A stretch of DNA of 40,838 nucleotides from Candidatus Roseilinea sp. (GTDB lineage: Bacteria; Chloroflexota; Anaerolineae; J036; Brachytrichaceae), in contig JANWYN010000119.1 in the NCBI GenBank assembly GCA_025055235.1, forward strand, positions 1 through 40,838. The letters are read 5' to 3'. Below are positions 26,614-37,100 of the stretch, one piece after another. Position numbers and translations under genes: made by a program. Position 1 is the stretch's first letter; the number at the start of each line of letters is the position of its first letter. Under the pieces are notes generated by a model that was not told where the DNA came from, did not search any database, and worked only from the letters and a program-made list of their open reading frames with translations.

Positions 26614-26797
26614 CGATCCAACCGTCTTTAATACTACTTTGTCATTCTCAAGAATGCAGTCATGGTTGGCGCGCAAAGGTCACCACATCAGCGGGAATCC
26701 AGTCTTTCACGCCCTCTGGGTGACTGGTCATGCCCGCGCAGGCAGGTACGGGGTGTATTCGCGTAATATAGGCGTTGCCGATATTCGACTCGCTACC

Positions 26798-26804
26798 GAA
26801 GGAG
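26798..26804 (+). promoter_or_regulatory. Strong ribosome-binding site
   Basis: GAAGGAG lies 7 bases before the ATG at 26812. It is one of the few consensus Shine-Dalgarno sites in the window and contrasts with the leaderless-type starts of the lysine genes. Confidence 0.7.
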
Positions 26805-26811
26805 ATACGAC

Positions 26812-27222
26812 ATGCTGACTACATTGATCACTATTCATGGACTCATCCGATGGGTGTTGGCTGTGCTGGCCATCATCGTGCTGGTTCGCTACGGGATGGG
26901 ATGGCTAGGCAAGCGCCCCTTCACCACTGCTGATCGGCAGCTTGGCATAGCCTATGCCGGCGTCATAACGGTGCAATTCGTGCTTGGCCTGCTCAACCTC
27001 GTCTTGCTGGCTGCGAATGGCGCCTTCCGGCCGGCCGTTCACATCGAGCACGCGTTCTATGGCCTACTTGCAACTGGATTGGCGCACATGACATCCATGT
27101 TCAAGAATCGGCCGGATGCGGCGCGCTTCCGCAATGCCTTCTTCTTGGTGCTTGTGTCGCTTCTGCTCGTCTTCCTTAGCGTGGTGCGCTTGCGCGGCAG
27201 TTTCTTCTTTGGGTTGGGATGA
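26812..27222 (+). CDS. Four-helix membrane protein of unknown function
   Basis: A 136-residue protein with four hydrophobic helices (about 7-26, 46-66, 82-98 and 105-125). Conserved-looking polar positions lie within or beside them: HGLIRW at the start of helix 1, DRQLG before helix 2, HIEHAFYG before helix 3 and AHM at its end. This resembles a small family of bacterial membrane proteins with paired histidines, possibly b-type haem binders, but I cannot name it. The start is fixed by a strong Shine-Dalgarno site. It diverges from lysJ and stands alone on its strand. About 265 bases of sequence without features follow before the end of lysZ. Confidence 0.65.
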   Translation: MLTTLITIHGLIRWVLAVLAIIVLVRYGMGWLGKRPFTTADRQLGIAYAGVITVQFVLGLLNLVLLAANGAFRPAVHIEHAFYGLLATGLAHMTSMFKNRPDAARFRNAFFLVLVSLLLVFLSVVRLRGSFFFGLG

Positions 27223-27488
27223 ATGGCAAAGCCGACTCTGCGTCAGCTTTGTTGTGGATTGGCCGTGACCCTGACCGCTGGCTAGACGAACAAATGTGCG
27301 GCATGGCAACATGCGCTTGACGCTCTTGCACGTGGATGTAGATTTCTAGTGGAAACAACGCACCGCTGCGGCAGGTCGAAGGCGCTCCGTCGCCTTGAAC
27401 CAATTGGGAGATTAACACAAGGACACTCCCAGCGATTTCAGAGTAATGACCTGGCTCGATCTCAGCGGTGCGTTGCGCTTTCCGATGT

Positions 27489-28295
27489 TCATCGCTCGAT
27501 AACCGTGCCTGCGCCGTTCATGGCGTGGAAGATGGGTCGGGCAATGCGCGCGTCGCCGAAGATCACCTGCGACACGCCGCCGGCAATGGCTTCGCTCGCG
27601 CCGAGCACTTTCTTCTTCATCCGGCCCTCGGCAAAAGCGAGCGCTCGTTCGAGCTCGTCGTATGCGATGCGCGGGATCAGCGTGCTCTCGTCGGGAAAGG
27701 ACCGCAACAGGCCGGGCACGTTGGAGAGAATGATGAGCTGGCGCGCGCCGAGCGCCGATGCGATCATCGCCGCAGCGCGATCGCCATCTACGTTGATCGC
27801 CTCGCCCTCCGTGCTGCATGCCGGCGGCGACACGACCGGCGTGTAACCGTTGTCCAGCAATAGGCGGAGCAGTGCGGCGTTGACCCGCTCAACCTTGCCG
27901 GTGAAGTCGTCGCGCACCAATACTTGCCGACCGTCAACCACAGCCCGCACGCTGGCTTTGCGCGGACCTTCCAGCAATCGCCCGTCCAGCCCGCTCAGGC
28001 CGACGGCATTCACGCCGCGCTTTTGCAGCCGCTCGACGATGCGCGTGTTCATCTTGCCGGCGTATACCATCGCAAAGATGTCCAGCGTCTCGGCGTCGGT
28101 ATAGCGCGAGGTAAAGCCCTGCGGCGAGGTGAGCATGCGCGGCGGCTTGCCGAGCTTTTCGCTGAGCACGTTCGTCTCATGCGAGCCGCCGTGCACCAGC
28201 ACGAGCCGGTGACCTTCTTTCACCAGCGCTGCGACGTCGTCGCATACCAAGTCGTAGTTGATGCCGGCCGATCCGCCGACTTTGATCACGATCAT
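27489..28295 (-). CDS. lysZ: [LysW]-aminoadipate kinase
   Basis: A 268-residue amino-acid kinase that phosphorylates the gamma-type carboxyl of LysW-bound aminoadipate. Motifs are VIKVGGSAG at the start, VHGGSHETN, a substrate loop around SRYTDAETLDIF and the nucleotide-binding VSPPACSTEGEAINVDGDRAA. The MIVIKVGG start and the length match LysZ/ArgB. The ATG at 28295 is used because it places the first beta strand at the N-terminus; the upstream part of the frame overlaps lysY. The gap to lysY is 8 bases, so the two form an operon. Regions after lysZ show no clear terminator. Confidence 0.9.
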   Translation of the reverse strand: MIVIKVGGSAGINYDLVCDDVAALVKEGHRLVLVHGGSHETNVLSEKLGKPPRMLTSPQGFTSRYTDAETLDIFAMVYAGKMNTRIVERLQKRGVNAVGLSGLDGRLLEGPRKASVRAVVDGRQVLVRDDFTGKVERVNAALLRLLLDNGYTPVVSPPACSTEGEAINVDGDRAAAMIASALGARQLIILSNVPGLLRSFPDESTLIPRIAYDELERALAFAEGRMKKKVLGASEAIAGGVSQVIFGDARIARPIFHAMNGAGTVIER

Positions 28296-28303
28296 CAGTC
28301 GCT

Positions 28304-29398
28304 TCAAGGATGCAGTCCGGGGAATTCTAGACCGGCGCGCTCGTCCCAACCCATCATTAGGTTCAAGCACTGTACGGCGCTGCCGGCTGCACCCTTCACG
28401 AGATTGTCTATCGCGCACAGCAGGGTGACCTTACGCCCGTCGTCGCTCAGCGCGAAGCCGACGTCGGCCCAGTTGCTGCCGGCCAGGATCTTCGGCTCGG
28501 GCAGCCGGAAGATGCCGGTGTTCGATTTGACGATGCGCACGAACGGCTCGTCCTTGTAGCATGCGCGAAAGGCCTTCCAGAGATCCTTCTCCTGCGCCGG
28601 CTCTCGCAGGAAGGCATGCACAGTGGCCAGCACGCCACGCACCATCTCGATTGAGGTCACCGTCATGTGGATCGAGGGGGTGCTGTTCAGTTCGACGCCC
28701 AACTTCGCACTTTCCAATTCGAGCATCAGTTCGACCTCGGCGATGTGCCGGTGGCCGGCCGGCGCGTAGGAACGCACTGCACCGCTGCGCTCGGGGTGGT
28801 GTGTAGCGTCGCTGCTTTCGGCCCCGCCCTCGCTGCTGCCGACCTTGACGTCGGCGATGATCGGCCGGCTGAAGTCGAGCATGCCGGCGCGGACGAGGGG
28901 CAGCAGGGCGAGATTGGTCGCTGTGGCATTGCAGCCGACGCCGCTGGCGTAGCGCGCACAACGCAGCTTGTCGCGGGTCAGCTCTGGCAAGCCATACACG
29001 AACCGGTCCAGCCATTCCGGCGCCTTGTGTGCACCGCCGTACCACTTCGCATAGGCATTGCCCGGTAGCCGAAAGTCAGCGCTCAAATCCACCACCAAAC
29101 CAGCCAAAGCCGCCCAACGATCTATCTGAGCACTAGCCTCACCATGCGGCAGACACAGGAAGATCACATCGGTCTTCCGCACGTCCTCAGGCCGGATGAA
29201 CTGCAAGCCACCGTGGCGTGTGCCACGCAGATTGGGGTGGGGAACATGCGCATACTCACCCATGCGGCTGCGCGAGGTGATTTGCGTCACCTCAGCATGC
29301 GGGTGAAAATTTAAGATCCTTAAAAGCTCGCCGCCAGTGTAGCCGGTTGCACCGACGATAGCGCATTGTGTTTTCGATGTTAAGCGGTCATCTGGCAT
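28304..29398 (-). CDS. lysY: [LysW]-aminoadipyl phosphate reductase
   Basis: A 364-residue NADPH-dependent reductase of the ArgC/LysY family, producing the LysW-bound semialdehyde. The Rossmann start is CAIVGATGYTGGELLRIL, followed by the NTSRS-like ITSRSRMG, the CLPHGEAS segment and the nucleophile Cys in GVGCNATATN. The C-terminal part has VKGAAGSAVQCLNLMMGW, as in ArgC. A short insert around residues 190-205 (EGGAESSDATHHPER) is low-complexity and may be a surface loop. It is upstream of lysZ in a two-gene unit. The TATAAT box ends 8 bases before the ATG. It diverges from the ATP-grasp gene at 29499. Confidence 0.9.
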   Translation of the reverse strand: MPDDRLTSKTQCAIVGATGYTGGELLRILNFHPHAEVTQITSRSRMGEYAHVPHPNLRGTRHGGLQFIRPEDVRKTDVIFLCLPHGEASAQIDRWAALAGLVVDLSADFRLPGNAYAKWYGGAHKAPEWLDRFVYGLPELTRDKLRCARYASGVGCNATATNLALLPLVRAGMLDFSRPIIADVKVGSSEGGAESSDATHHPERSGAVRSYAPAGHRHIAEVELMLELESAKLGVELNSTPSIHMTVTSIEMVRGVLATVHAFLREPAQEKDLWKAFRACYKDEPFVRIVKSNTGIFRLPEPKILAGSNWADVGFALSDDGRKVTLLCAIDNLVKGAAGSAVQCLNLMMGWDERAGLEFPGLHP

Positions 29399-29406
29399 CG
29401 CGCGGG

Positions 29407-29412
29407 ATTATA
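29407..29412 (-). promoter_or_regulatory. -10 box of lysY, leaderless spacing
   Basis: A perfect TATAAT on the minus strand, 8 bases before the lysY ATG at 29398, the same spacing as for lysJ and lysW. No good -35 box was identified. Confidence 0.45.
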
Positions 29413-29498
29413 GCGATGCTACTCCCATCTCCTGATTTTTGCTTTATGATCATGGCCTATGCACGAGAGCGCTTGAAACAACACCTTCCAAATGAGGT

Positions 29499-30968
29499 AT
29501 GACATCCGCAGAAACGCTATCCGCCCAGCGTCCCCTTCTCGGTGAGCACTACGAGGTCGGCTCGTTCTTCGACGAAATGTTTGAGAATGACGGCCGGCCA
29601 CGACCGCACTACCGCGCACTGTGTGCGGATCTCGCCACGTTGACGCATGAAACGTTCGACGAACGCCGCCGCGCTGCGGATATCTCATTTCTCTATCAGG
29701 GCATCACCTTCACCGTGTATGGCAGTCAGGAAGGCATCGAACGCATCTTCCCATTCGATCTGATCCCGCGCATCATCCCACGCGATGAATGGTCGTTGTT
29801 GGAGCGCGGTCTAGCGCAGCGCGTGATGGCGCTCAACACCTTCTTGCAGGATGTGTATCACCAGCAACGCATCATCCGCGACAGACGCATACCTGCCGAG
29901 TTGGTGTTCGGTGCGAGGCACTTCCGGCGCGAGATGGTAGGTGTGCGTGTGCCGCGCGATGTATATGCGCATGTTGCCGGCATTGATATCATTCGCGACG
30001 AGCACGGGCACTACTATGTCCTAGAGGACAACCTGCGTTCCCCATCCGGCGTCAGTTACATGCTGGAGAACCGGCAAGCAATGAAGCGCACCTTCGCGCG
30101 CATCTTCGAGCATTACGGCGTACGGCCGGTAGAACATTATCCGCAAGAATTGTTGAACACGCTGCGCTCCGTCGCGCCGCACCCGGACGTCGAACCGACG
30201 GTCGTCTTACTCACGCCGGGCATCTACAACTCAGCTTACTTCGAGCATTCCTACCTGGCGCGTCAGATGGGCATCGAGATCGTCGAAGGGCGCGACCTAG
30301 TCGTGCACGAGGGCAAGGTCTACATGCGCACGACAACCGGCCTGAAGCAAGTGGATGTGATCTACCGCCGCGTGGACGATGACTTCCTCGATCCATTGAA
30401 TTTTCGTCCCGATAGTCTGCTCGGTGCACCCGGTCTCTTCTCCGCCTACGTGATGGGCAACGTGACGCTGGCTAACGCCGTTGGCACAGGCGTCGCCGAC
30501 GACAAAGCTGTGTACGCGTTCGTGCCGGAGATGATTCGCTACTACCTGTCTGAAGCACCTATTCTGGAGAACGTCCCCACCTATCTGGCCACCCGAGATG
30601 AGGATCGCGCCTACATCCTTGATCACCTCGATACGCTGGTGGTCAAATCGGTGAACGAAAGTGGCGGCTACGGTATGCTGGTTGGCCCGCATGCCAGCCG
30701 TGAGCAGATCGAACTCTTCCGCTCGCGCATTCAAGCGCAGCCGCGCAATTTCATCGCCCAGCCGGTTATCTCCCTCAGCCGGCATCCAACTTACGTGGAT
30801 GGTGAGCTGCGCGGCTGTCACATTGACCTGCGTCCCTATGTGCTATGCGGCGAGCGGATCACGATCGTGCCAGGCGGCTTGACGCGCGTTGCGCTGCGGC
30901 GCGGATCGCTGGTCGTTAATTCTTCGCAGGGGGGCGGCAGCAAGGACACCTGGGTGCTCTACGACTAG
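29499..30968 (+). CDS. Circularly permuted ATP-grasp protein (type 2)
   Basis: A 489-residue protein of the CP_ATPgrasp_2 family (DUF404/DUF407 relatives). Markers include [37 protein letters not shown], the core [36 protein letters not shown], and the metal/ATP segment [16 protein letters not shown]. Such proteins are thought to make peptide-like amide bonds with ATP. It is followed by alpha-E and transglutaminase genes on the same strand; this trio is a recurrent bacterial cluster predicted to build or trim an unknown peptide. The start at ATG 29499 is supported by the family N-terminus. Products and substrates are unknown. Confidence 0.88.
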   Translation: MTSAETLSAQRPLLGEHYEVGSFFDEMFENDGRPRPHYRALCADLATLTHETFDERRRAADISFLYQGITFTVYGSQEGIERIFPFDLIPRIIPRDEWSLLERGLAQRVMALNTFLQDVYHQQRIIRDRRIPAELVFGARHFRREMVGVRVPRDVYAHVAGIDIIRDEHGHYYVLEDNLRSPSGVSYMLENRQAMKRTFARIFEHYGVRPVEHYPQELLNTLRSVAPHPDVEPTVVLLTPGIYNSAYFEHSYLARQMGIEIVEGRDLVVHEGKVYMRTTTGLKQVDVIYRRVDDDFLDPLNFRPDSLLGAPGLFSAYVMGNVTLANAVGTGVADDKAVYAFVPEMIRYYLSEAPILENVPTYLATRDEDRAYILDHLDTLVVKSVNESGGYGMLVGPHASREQIELFRSRIQAQPRNFIAQPVISLSRHPTYVDGELRGCHIDLRPYVLCGERITIVPGGLTRVALRRGSLVVNSSQGGGSKDTWVLYD

Positions 30969-31134
30969 CACTTGCGCGCAGGTGAGCAGTTGACGACAAA
31001 CAAGAGTCGGGGGACTCAGGTGACGGCCCTCTCCTCGCTTTCGAACCCACGTCACTTATACAGCGCTGATTCCTTCGCACTTGGAGCCGTGTTTTCACAA
31101 GATGGCGCGTGACGTCACTTAGTCAGAGGTCAAC

Positions 31135-32136
31135 ATGTTGAGTCGGGTTGCGGATGCACTGTATTGGATGGCACGCTATATCGAGCGCGCGGAGGATATT
31201 ACTCGCATTCTGGCCGTGAACTTTCATGCGTTGCTGGATACGCGCACGGAGAGTTCAGAGAAGGGCTGGCAGCCGCTGATCGCGATCACCGGCGACGAAG
31301 ATCTGTTTCGACAGCACTTCGAACGCTATGACGCACAGACTGTCGCCGAGTTCTTGCTATGGCATCCATCCAATCCGAACGCGGTAGTGGCATGCATTCA
31401 CCGCGCGCGAGAGAACGCCCGCAGCGTGCGCGAGCAGATCAGCAGTGAGATGTGGGAGTCGTTGAACCGGCTTTACTTTCTGGTTCACCGGGTGAATCGT
31501 GCTGCTGTGCTGCGTGGGCCGCACGAGTTCTTCAGCCAGATCCGTGATGGGTCGCATGCCTTTCAAGGCATCACTGAAGCAACGCTCACCCACGGTGAAG
31601 GCTATGAGTTCATCCAGTTGGGCAAATTTCTGGAACGCGCAGAAAAGACCGTTCGAATTCTGGATGTGAAGTATGCCGGCCTGCACGCGTTGCCCGATGA
31701 CACGCCCGAGGCCTCACTGCAGCTCATCGCTACCCTCAAGTCCTGCAGCGCTTTTGAAGCCTTTCGCAAACAGTCGGTCGAGCCGCTCCGCGCCTCGCGC
31801 GTAGCCGAGTTCTTGCTGCTCAACCAGGCGTTCCCGCGCGCTGTGCTGTTTTGCCTCAAGCGCAGTCAACAAGCCGTAGACTACTTTGGCACCTTGAGCG
31901 CTGCATCCGCGAACAGCGTGGCGCACTATGCTAAACCGCATCGCGCCCTGGGCCGGCTCTGTTCCGAACTCGAATACCTCGATATCCAGGACGTTCTCGA
32001 TGACCGGATGCATCCCTTCCTCTCACACCTTTTGCGGCGCATCAACGAGGCCGCCGATGATGTCGCTCAAGCTTTCTTCAACACCCAGGTCGTGCTGCCG
32101 AGCCCGCGACGCCAGCAAGTGCAACAGCAGCAATGA
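31135..32136 (+). CDS. Alpha-E domain protein
   Basis: A 333-residue all-helical protein of the alpha-E (DUF403) family. The N-terminus [20 protein letters not shown] is highly typical, as are [18 protein letters not shown] and the [19 protein letters not shown] segment. The AGAGGT site lies 4 bases before the ATG. The family is almost always next to a circularly permuted ATP-grasp gene and a transglutaminase gene, as here; its molecular function is not established. A separation of about 166 bases from the ATP-grasp gene leaves room for regulation, but no clear promoter is visible. The C-terminal tail is short and Gln-rich. Confidence 0.9.
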   Translation: MLSRVADALYWMARYIERAEDITRILAVNFHALLDTRTESSEKGWQPLIAITGDEDLFRQHFERYDAQTVAEFLLWHPSNPNAVVACIHRARENARSVREQISSEMWESLNRLYFLVHRVNRAAVLRGPHEFFSQIRDGSHAFQGITEATLTHGEGYEFIQLGKFLERAEKTVRILDVKYAGLHALPDDTPEASLQLIATLKSCSAFEAFRKQSVEPLRASRVAEFLLLNQAFPRAVLFCLKRSQQAVDYFGTLSAASANSVAHYAKPHRALGRLCSELEYLDIQDVLDDRMHPFLSHLLRRINEAADDVAQAFFNTQVVLPSPRRQQVQQQQ

Positions 32137-32183
32137 ATGGCGGATTTGCCTAGGCCGTCGTTTCAACGCATCGTTTTCAACTC

Positions 32184-32987
32184 ATGAGAATCTTCATTCA
32201 GCACACTACGACGCTCACCTATGACGCGCCGATCAGCGAAGCGCACACAGAGATACGCCAGAGACCGCTCGACGCCGGCGGACAACGCTGTCTTAGCTTT
32301 CGCCTTGAGGTGAGCCCCGAGCGCGCCAACGTCCTGTCGTTCGTGGATCACTTCAACAACGTCGTGCATTACTTCGACTGGCTTCAGCCACATGACCGGG
32401 TAGTGATCACCGCGAATAGCGAAGTGCTGACGCCGGCTGCGTTTACCGACGACTGCGCCGATTTATTGCCGCTGGAACGTTTTGACTATCTTGCGCCAAC
32501 AGCATACGCGCCGCGCGACGAGCTGATTTGTGCCTTTGCCACGCCGCACGTCGCCGGCACGCCTTACGAGACGGCGATCGCCTTGATGGAGGCAATCTAC
32601 CGCGGCATCCAGTATGAGCGGGGCGTGACGCACGTGAAGACGACCGCTGACGAAGTGATCCAACTTGGTCGCGGCGTGTGCCAGGATTTCGCCCACCTGT
32701 TCATTGCTGCGTGTCGTTGTCACGGCATTCCGGCGCGCTACGTCAGCGGCTATCTCTATGACCCGAAATTCTTCGGCGCTCATGTGGCCACGCACGCATG
32801 GGCCGATGTATTCATCGAAGGTCGCGGCTGGGTGTCGCTGGACCCTACCCACAATTGCCTGCAAGACGAGCGCTATGTGCGCGTGGCCGTCGGTCGCGAC
32901 TATGCCGACACGCCGCCGACGCGCGGCGTATTCAAAGGCAACGCGCGAGAGACGCTTGAGGTTCGCGTGACTATCCGCAGCGCCTGA
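32184..32987 (+). CDS. Transglutaminase-like cysteine protease
   Basis: A 267-residue protein with a bacterial transglutaminase-like N-terminal beta domain (MRIFIQHTTTLTYDAPISEA) and a transglutaminase core. The catalytic triad is visible: C166 in GRGVCQDFAHL, H204 in THAWADVF and D220 in WVSLDPTH. These enzymes cleave or form amide bonds; in this cluster the transglutaminase is thought to process the peptide made by the ATP-grasp enzyme. No signal peptide is seen, so it is likely cytoplasmic. It follows the alpha-E gene by 47 bases and ends 3 bases before the end of lysX on the other strand. Confidence 0.9.
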   Translation: MRIFIQHTTTLTYDAPISEAHTEIRQRPLDAGGQRCLSFRLEVSPERANVLSFVDHFNNVVHYFDWLQPHDRVVITANSEVLTPAAFTDDCADLLPLERFDYLAPTAYAPRDELICAFATPHVAGTPYETAIALMEAIYRGIQYERGVTHVKTTADEVIQLGRGVCQDFAHLFIAACRCHGIPARYVSGYLYDPKFFGAHVATHAWADVFIEGRGWVSLDPTHNCLQDERYVRVAVGRDYADTPPTRGVFKGNARETLEVRVTIRSA

Positions 32988-32990
32988 GCG

Positions 32991-33839
32991 TTAGCTCCTG
33001 CAAGCGTTGATGACGTAATCGGCCATCGCGCCGGGGATGTCCACGCCGGTGGCCGGCACGCTGTTGCGGAACTCCATCGTGTGGTTGACCTCATTCACGA
33101 GCAGCCCGCGCGTGGGATCCTCGAACAAATCCACCGCGACGATGCCGCCGCCGACTGCGCGGGCCGCCGCGACGCTGATGGCGTCAATCTCCGGCGTGAC
33201 CGGGCAGTTGCTGGCCTTGCCACCCAGGTGCGTGTTGGTGATCCAGTGATCCGAGGTGCGGTAGATGGCAGCGATGGTCTTGTCGCCGACGACGAAAGAG
33301 CGAATGTCGCGCCCCGGCTTCCTCACCAACTCCTGCACATAGTAGATGTGCTGGGCATAGCCGCCCAGCTCGTCGCGCAGGGTCACTACGGCCTCGGCAG
33401 CATCGCGGTCGTTCACGCGCACCACACCGCGGCCCCATGAACCGATCACCGGCTTGAGGACACACGGATAGCCGATGCGTTCAATCGCCTCCAAGGCACT
33501 GGCCGGCGTGAATGCCATCATCACCCGCGTGGTCGGCACGCCGTGCTGCAGCATGAGCTGCGTGGTGATGAACTTGTCGCCGCAGTTCTCGATGACCTCG
33601 TGCGTGTTGACCGTGCGCACGCCGGCCAGCTTCATGATGCGCTGTACGTAGGTGGCGCGGCTCTGCGATACGCAGCGCTCAACTACGACATCGTAGCGCT
33701 TCCAGTAGGCCAGGTCACACAGATCGAAGACGACGCTGCGGTCGTCCACGACATCCACCTCGACACCGCGCCGGTTGAAGGCTTCGAGCAGCATCTTCTC
33801 CTCCGGGCGGACGAGGCTGCAAACGATGCACACTTTCAT
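32991..33839 (-). CDS. lysX: Alpha-aminoadipate-LysW ligase
   Basis: A 282-residue ATP-grasp ligase of the RimK/LysX group. It attaches the amino group of alpha-aminoadipate to the C-terminal glutamate of LysW, which protects the substrate during lysine synthesis. Visible motifs are GDKFITTQLM near residue 87, PCVLKPVIGSWGRGVVRV (nucleotide-binding Lys and glycine-rich loop), VQELVRKPGRDIRSFVVG, NTHLGGKASNCPV (substrate loop) and VNEVNHTMEFRN with metal-binding Glu/Asn. NTHLGGKASNC agrees with LysX-type enzymes. It lies about 100 bases downstream of lysW, separated by a GTCCC-rich repeat. A dual LysX/ArgX role with glutamate cannot be excluded. Confidence 0.92.
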   Translation of the reverse strand: MKVCIVCSLVRPEEKMLLEAFNRRGVEVDVVDDRSVVFDLCDLAYWKRYDVVVERCVSQSRATYVQRIMKLAGVRTVNTHEVIENCGDKFITTQLMLQHGVPTTRVMMAFTPASALEAIERIGYPCVLKPVIGSWGRGVVRVNDRDAAEAVVTLRDELGGYAQHIYYVQELVRKPGRDIRSFVVGDKTIAAIYRTSDHWITNTHLGGKASNCPVTPEIDAISVAAARAVGGGIVAVDLFEDPTRGLLVNEVNHTMEFRNSVPATGVDIPGAMADYVINACRS

Positions 33840-33879
33840 CGCGTCATAAAGCGCGTAACGAGGAGACAGGCAGCATTAT

Positions 33880-33949
33880 CCCCATGTCCCCTTGTCCCTT
33901 GTCTCCCTGTCTCCCTGTCCCCATTGTCCCTCGTCCCCTCACTCCCCCC
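33880..33949. repeat. Degenerate GTCCCTT/CTCCCTG repeat between lysW and lysX
   Basis: A pyrimidine-rich run of 7-8-base units (CCCTTGT, CTCCCTG, TCCCTCG and similar) fills most of the lysW-lysX gap. It reaches the last codons of lysW, whose stop is at 33939-33941. Confidence 0.6.
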
Positions 33950-34127
33950 AGTCTTCCTCTTCGGTCGGCGCCAGGTCGAGCGCCAGGGGTTCGAGTGAGA
34001 TCACCTCCAGCTCGGCGCCACAGTCGGAGCAGCGGATGAGTTCGTGCAAGACCGGCGCGCTCTTGAACGCGATGGTCGCGCCGCATTCAGGACATTCAGC
34101 AGTGGTAGCAGACAATGTGTTGAGCAT
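33939..34127 (-). CDS. lysW: Amino-group carrier protein LysW
   Basis: A 62-residue acidic protein, the diagnostic component of the pathway. Two CxxC zinc knuckles are present (C12/C15 in CPECG and C33/C36 in CSDCG), and the chain ends in EEDWGE, whose final Glu accepts aminoadipate. The acidic surface (ISLEPLALDLAPTEEED) matches known LysW proteins that dock onto the basic faces of LysX, LysZ, LysY, LysJ and LysK. The ATG at 34127 is used; an upstream extension to 34181 would place the zinc domain unusually deep. A well-formed promoter ends 8 bases before the ATG. lysX follows. Confidence 0.95.
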   Translation of the reverse strand: MLNTLSATTAECPECGATIAFKSAPVLHELIRCSDCGAELEVISLEPLALDLAPTEEEDWGE

Positions 34128-34135
34128 AGCGCGCG

Positions 34136-34165
34136 ATTCTATCCGTGCGCGGTGCGATGTGTCAA
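34136..34165 (-). promoter_or_regulatory. Promoter of lysW
   Basis: A perfect -35 TTGACA (34165-34160) and a -10 TAGAAT (34141-34136) are separated by 18 bases on the minus strand. The -10 ends 8 bases before the lysW ATG, so the mRNA should be leaderless. The -35 box touches the stop codon of the preceding fusion gene. Confidence 0.65.
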
Positions 34166-37100
34166 TCACGCCCACGCGCACAGGCGTTCAACATACGCGG
34201 CCGATCCGTCGCGCAGCCAGCCGTCGAGTTGCGCCTGGTCTTTGAGCTGCTGCCCGCGCAGCCGCGGCACGACGACAAAGCCGGTCTTCACACCGGGCAG
34301 CGCCGTCATGTCGCCCCACAGCTTCTCCCACTGCGTCACCGGGAAGACGTCTTCTTGTCCGTGCCCCCAGCGCTTCTTCACGTCTTTGAGCGTGATGTAG
34401 GTGGGCATGCGTGCGCTGACGGTGCGGATTGCTGCACTCACTTTGTGTTCGTCGTTCAGGTCGAAGACGGTGAGGCCGAAGACGCCGAGCAACTGGTGGA
34501 TGTCTATCCAGCACGTCGCGCTGTTGTAGTATGAGAGCACGAACTCGGCCTCTTCGCGCGGCATGGCTAGACCCTCCACCAGCCGGACGTGACCATCCAC
34601 GCGGGCCAACCCGCCGCCGCGATCCTCCACGCGGCGCGTGATCACCTCGAAGGTCAGGCATGAACCGCGGGCGATGTGCAGGCCGAGTAGGGCAGGATCT
34701 ACGTCGGCGCCCAGCGTGTCTATGTTGTGCAGCATCAGGTAGCGCAGGTTGGGATAAGCCTCCAACATCGTATGCAGCACGCTGTTGCGCAGCAGGTTGG
34801 GCACCTCGAACCAGTGGCCGACCGGGTGCAGGCACTGCATCGGCGTGTTGTCGGTGTAGTCACTGCCCTCGCCGGCCTGCTGCGCCCAATTGATCAGCGC
34901 GGCGTGCAGGCTCTCGCGCACCTTCTGCGCTTGCTCGTCGAGCAACTGTTGCGGCATCTCCTCCCACTGGAAGCGCAGGTCGCGCGCCATCGGAATCATG
35001 CGCAGGCCGACGCTGCGTCCTTCGGAGAGATGGATCGGCACGTCCGGCGATGATGGATGATTGGCGATGAATGATTCGATCGGGTCGTGGGTGAGGTAGC
35101 TGGTGGTGATGATATGCGGTAGGCGCGCGTCGTATTGGCGCGCGACGCGCTGGCTTTTGGCCAAGTGCACCTCCAGGAACGTGCGATGTTTGCCGCCTAG
35201 CTTGGCAAACGGATGCAGCGCCTTGACCACGCCGGCACCCTGCGTCCAGCGGCTGCCGGCGCCGGCGGCCAGCGTCATCACGGCCACGCGCCCATCGCGC
35301 AACGCCTCGACGCCGATCCGCTCGAATTCGGCCAGCTCGGCGCGATCGGTCGCATCTACGAGGGAATGGCTAGCATCAGATGCCGGTGGGTGAGCGGGCA
35401 CATCCTCGATCTGCACGTTGGCCGGCAGGCGATTCTGCGCCAGGCCGATGCGGCCGCTCCGCAGGTCGGCGCGAATCTGCTCATGCAGCGCGCGGTCGAA
35501 GCCGAAAGCGCTCAGCAACTCTTCGAGCGAGCGGGTGGGCCCGGCCGACCCCGCTGTGTGATCTAACTGCGGGAGCAACCGGTCGAACAGCGCCTTGGTC
35601 ATACCGGCGAACTCCGGCCGGCTGCGCGTCGCGTTGGCGAACCGATCGAGGTCGGCGCGGCGCATTGGCGTGAGCGCGTGCTGATCGAGCTTCACCAGCC
35701 GCGGGGTGTGCAGCGCGTAATAGCCGGTCGGCATCAGCGCGTCGTCACCACAGAGCAAGTCGGCTCGCGTGCCGATGGGGTTGATGGCAAAGTCGTAAAC
35801 GACCGGATCCATCGCGAAGGGTAGGGCGTATTGCAGCTCGCGCTTGGTGGCCAGCATGATCTCGTGTAGCCGCGCTTTGGCCTGTTGCGCGATCTCCGGC
35901 GCGACGATGAAGCCCATGCCGCCGCCGCTCATGCCGCCCAACATCCAGAAGCCCCAGAAGGCATCGCCGAACGCTCGTTTGGCGCGCTCGATCAGCGTCT
36001 CGGTGTACAGGTTGCTGGCCCAGGGGATGATGGTCTGGATCGGGCCGAAGAAGTTGTGCGTGGTGAGCCGGCCGATCTCCTTCACGGCCCGTCTTGGGTC
36101 GGCGCCGCGCAGGGCGAGCAAGATGTCGTCCAGCACCCGCATGGCGTCTTTGCGCCCGGCCCACTCGGCTTCGCTGCGCAGCAGATACTTTTCGGTCACC
36201 ATCTCCAGGATCGGCCCGACGTTCTGCGCCATGCCGCCATGAACGAGGATGAGCGAATCCTGCAGCATCTGGCGCACGGCGTCGCTGGCATCGCTCTGGT
36301 CGAGGATCTTGTGATTGGGCAGCAGCCGCCCGCGGCTGACGCCGTATTCCGGGTCGCCCTCCTCGGCCAACACGCCGTAGATCAGCTTCATGCCCGGCCA
36401 TACGCCGCCGCTGTCCTGCCAGCCACCGCCGCTGCCGGCCAGCCATTCGCCGAGGATGGCGCGCGCAGCGACCAGCCGACGTTCGTTCTCGGCCAGCGGG
36501 CCGGTGAGCGATTTGGCCTGGCCCGTCGCCCGCATGCAGCACGCGATCAGGCAGGCGAGCAGACTGGTCGAGACGGCCAGGCGCGACCCCTTCGGGATGT
36601 CGTTCACGTTGCTGACCAGCTCGAGGCCGTAGCCCGGGCCGACCAGCCGGGCGAGCAATTCGCTCAGCGGCTGATCGGCGCCTTCCATCCCCGGCGGCAC
36701 GATGCCCGAGGCAATGATGGCCGCCTTGAGCAGGCCGAGGTAGTCGCGCGCGAAGTCAAACACGTCGCGTAGATGGGTGAGGTCGGCGGTCGCGCCAAGG
36801 TCTACGCTGGTCAGCCGCAGCACCGGCTCGTCAATCACGCGCAGGTAGGCCTCAACCGGCGGGCACGGCGCAGCGTCTCGCCCACGCACGGCCAGGTCAA
36901 TCGAGACGTTCAGCACGCGCGCGCCTTCGGGGAAGTCCATGCCCAGGAAGAATATGTCGCTCCACGCGCTGTGCGAGAGGTCCATCCGCACCGGCGTGCG
37001 CTCGCGCAGGATCACGCCGCCGGGGATGCGCGACGCGGCACTCAACCTCTCCGCTACCTCCGCATCTCCGCGGTGAAACAGCTCGCGCCGGATGCGCAAG

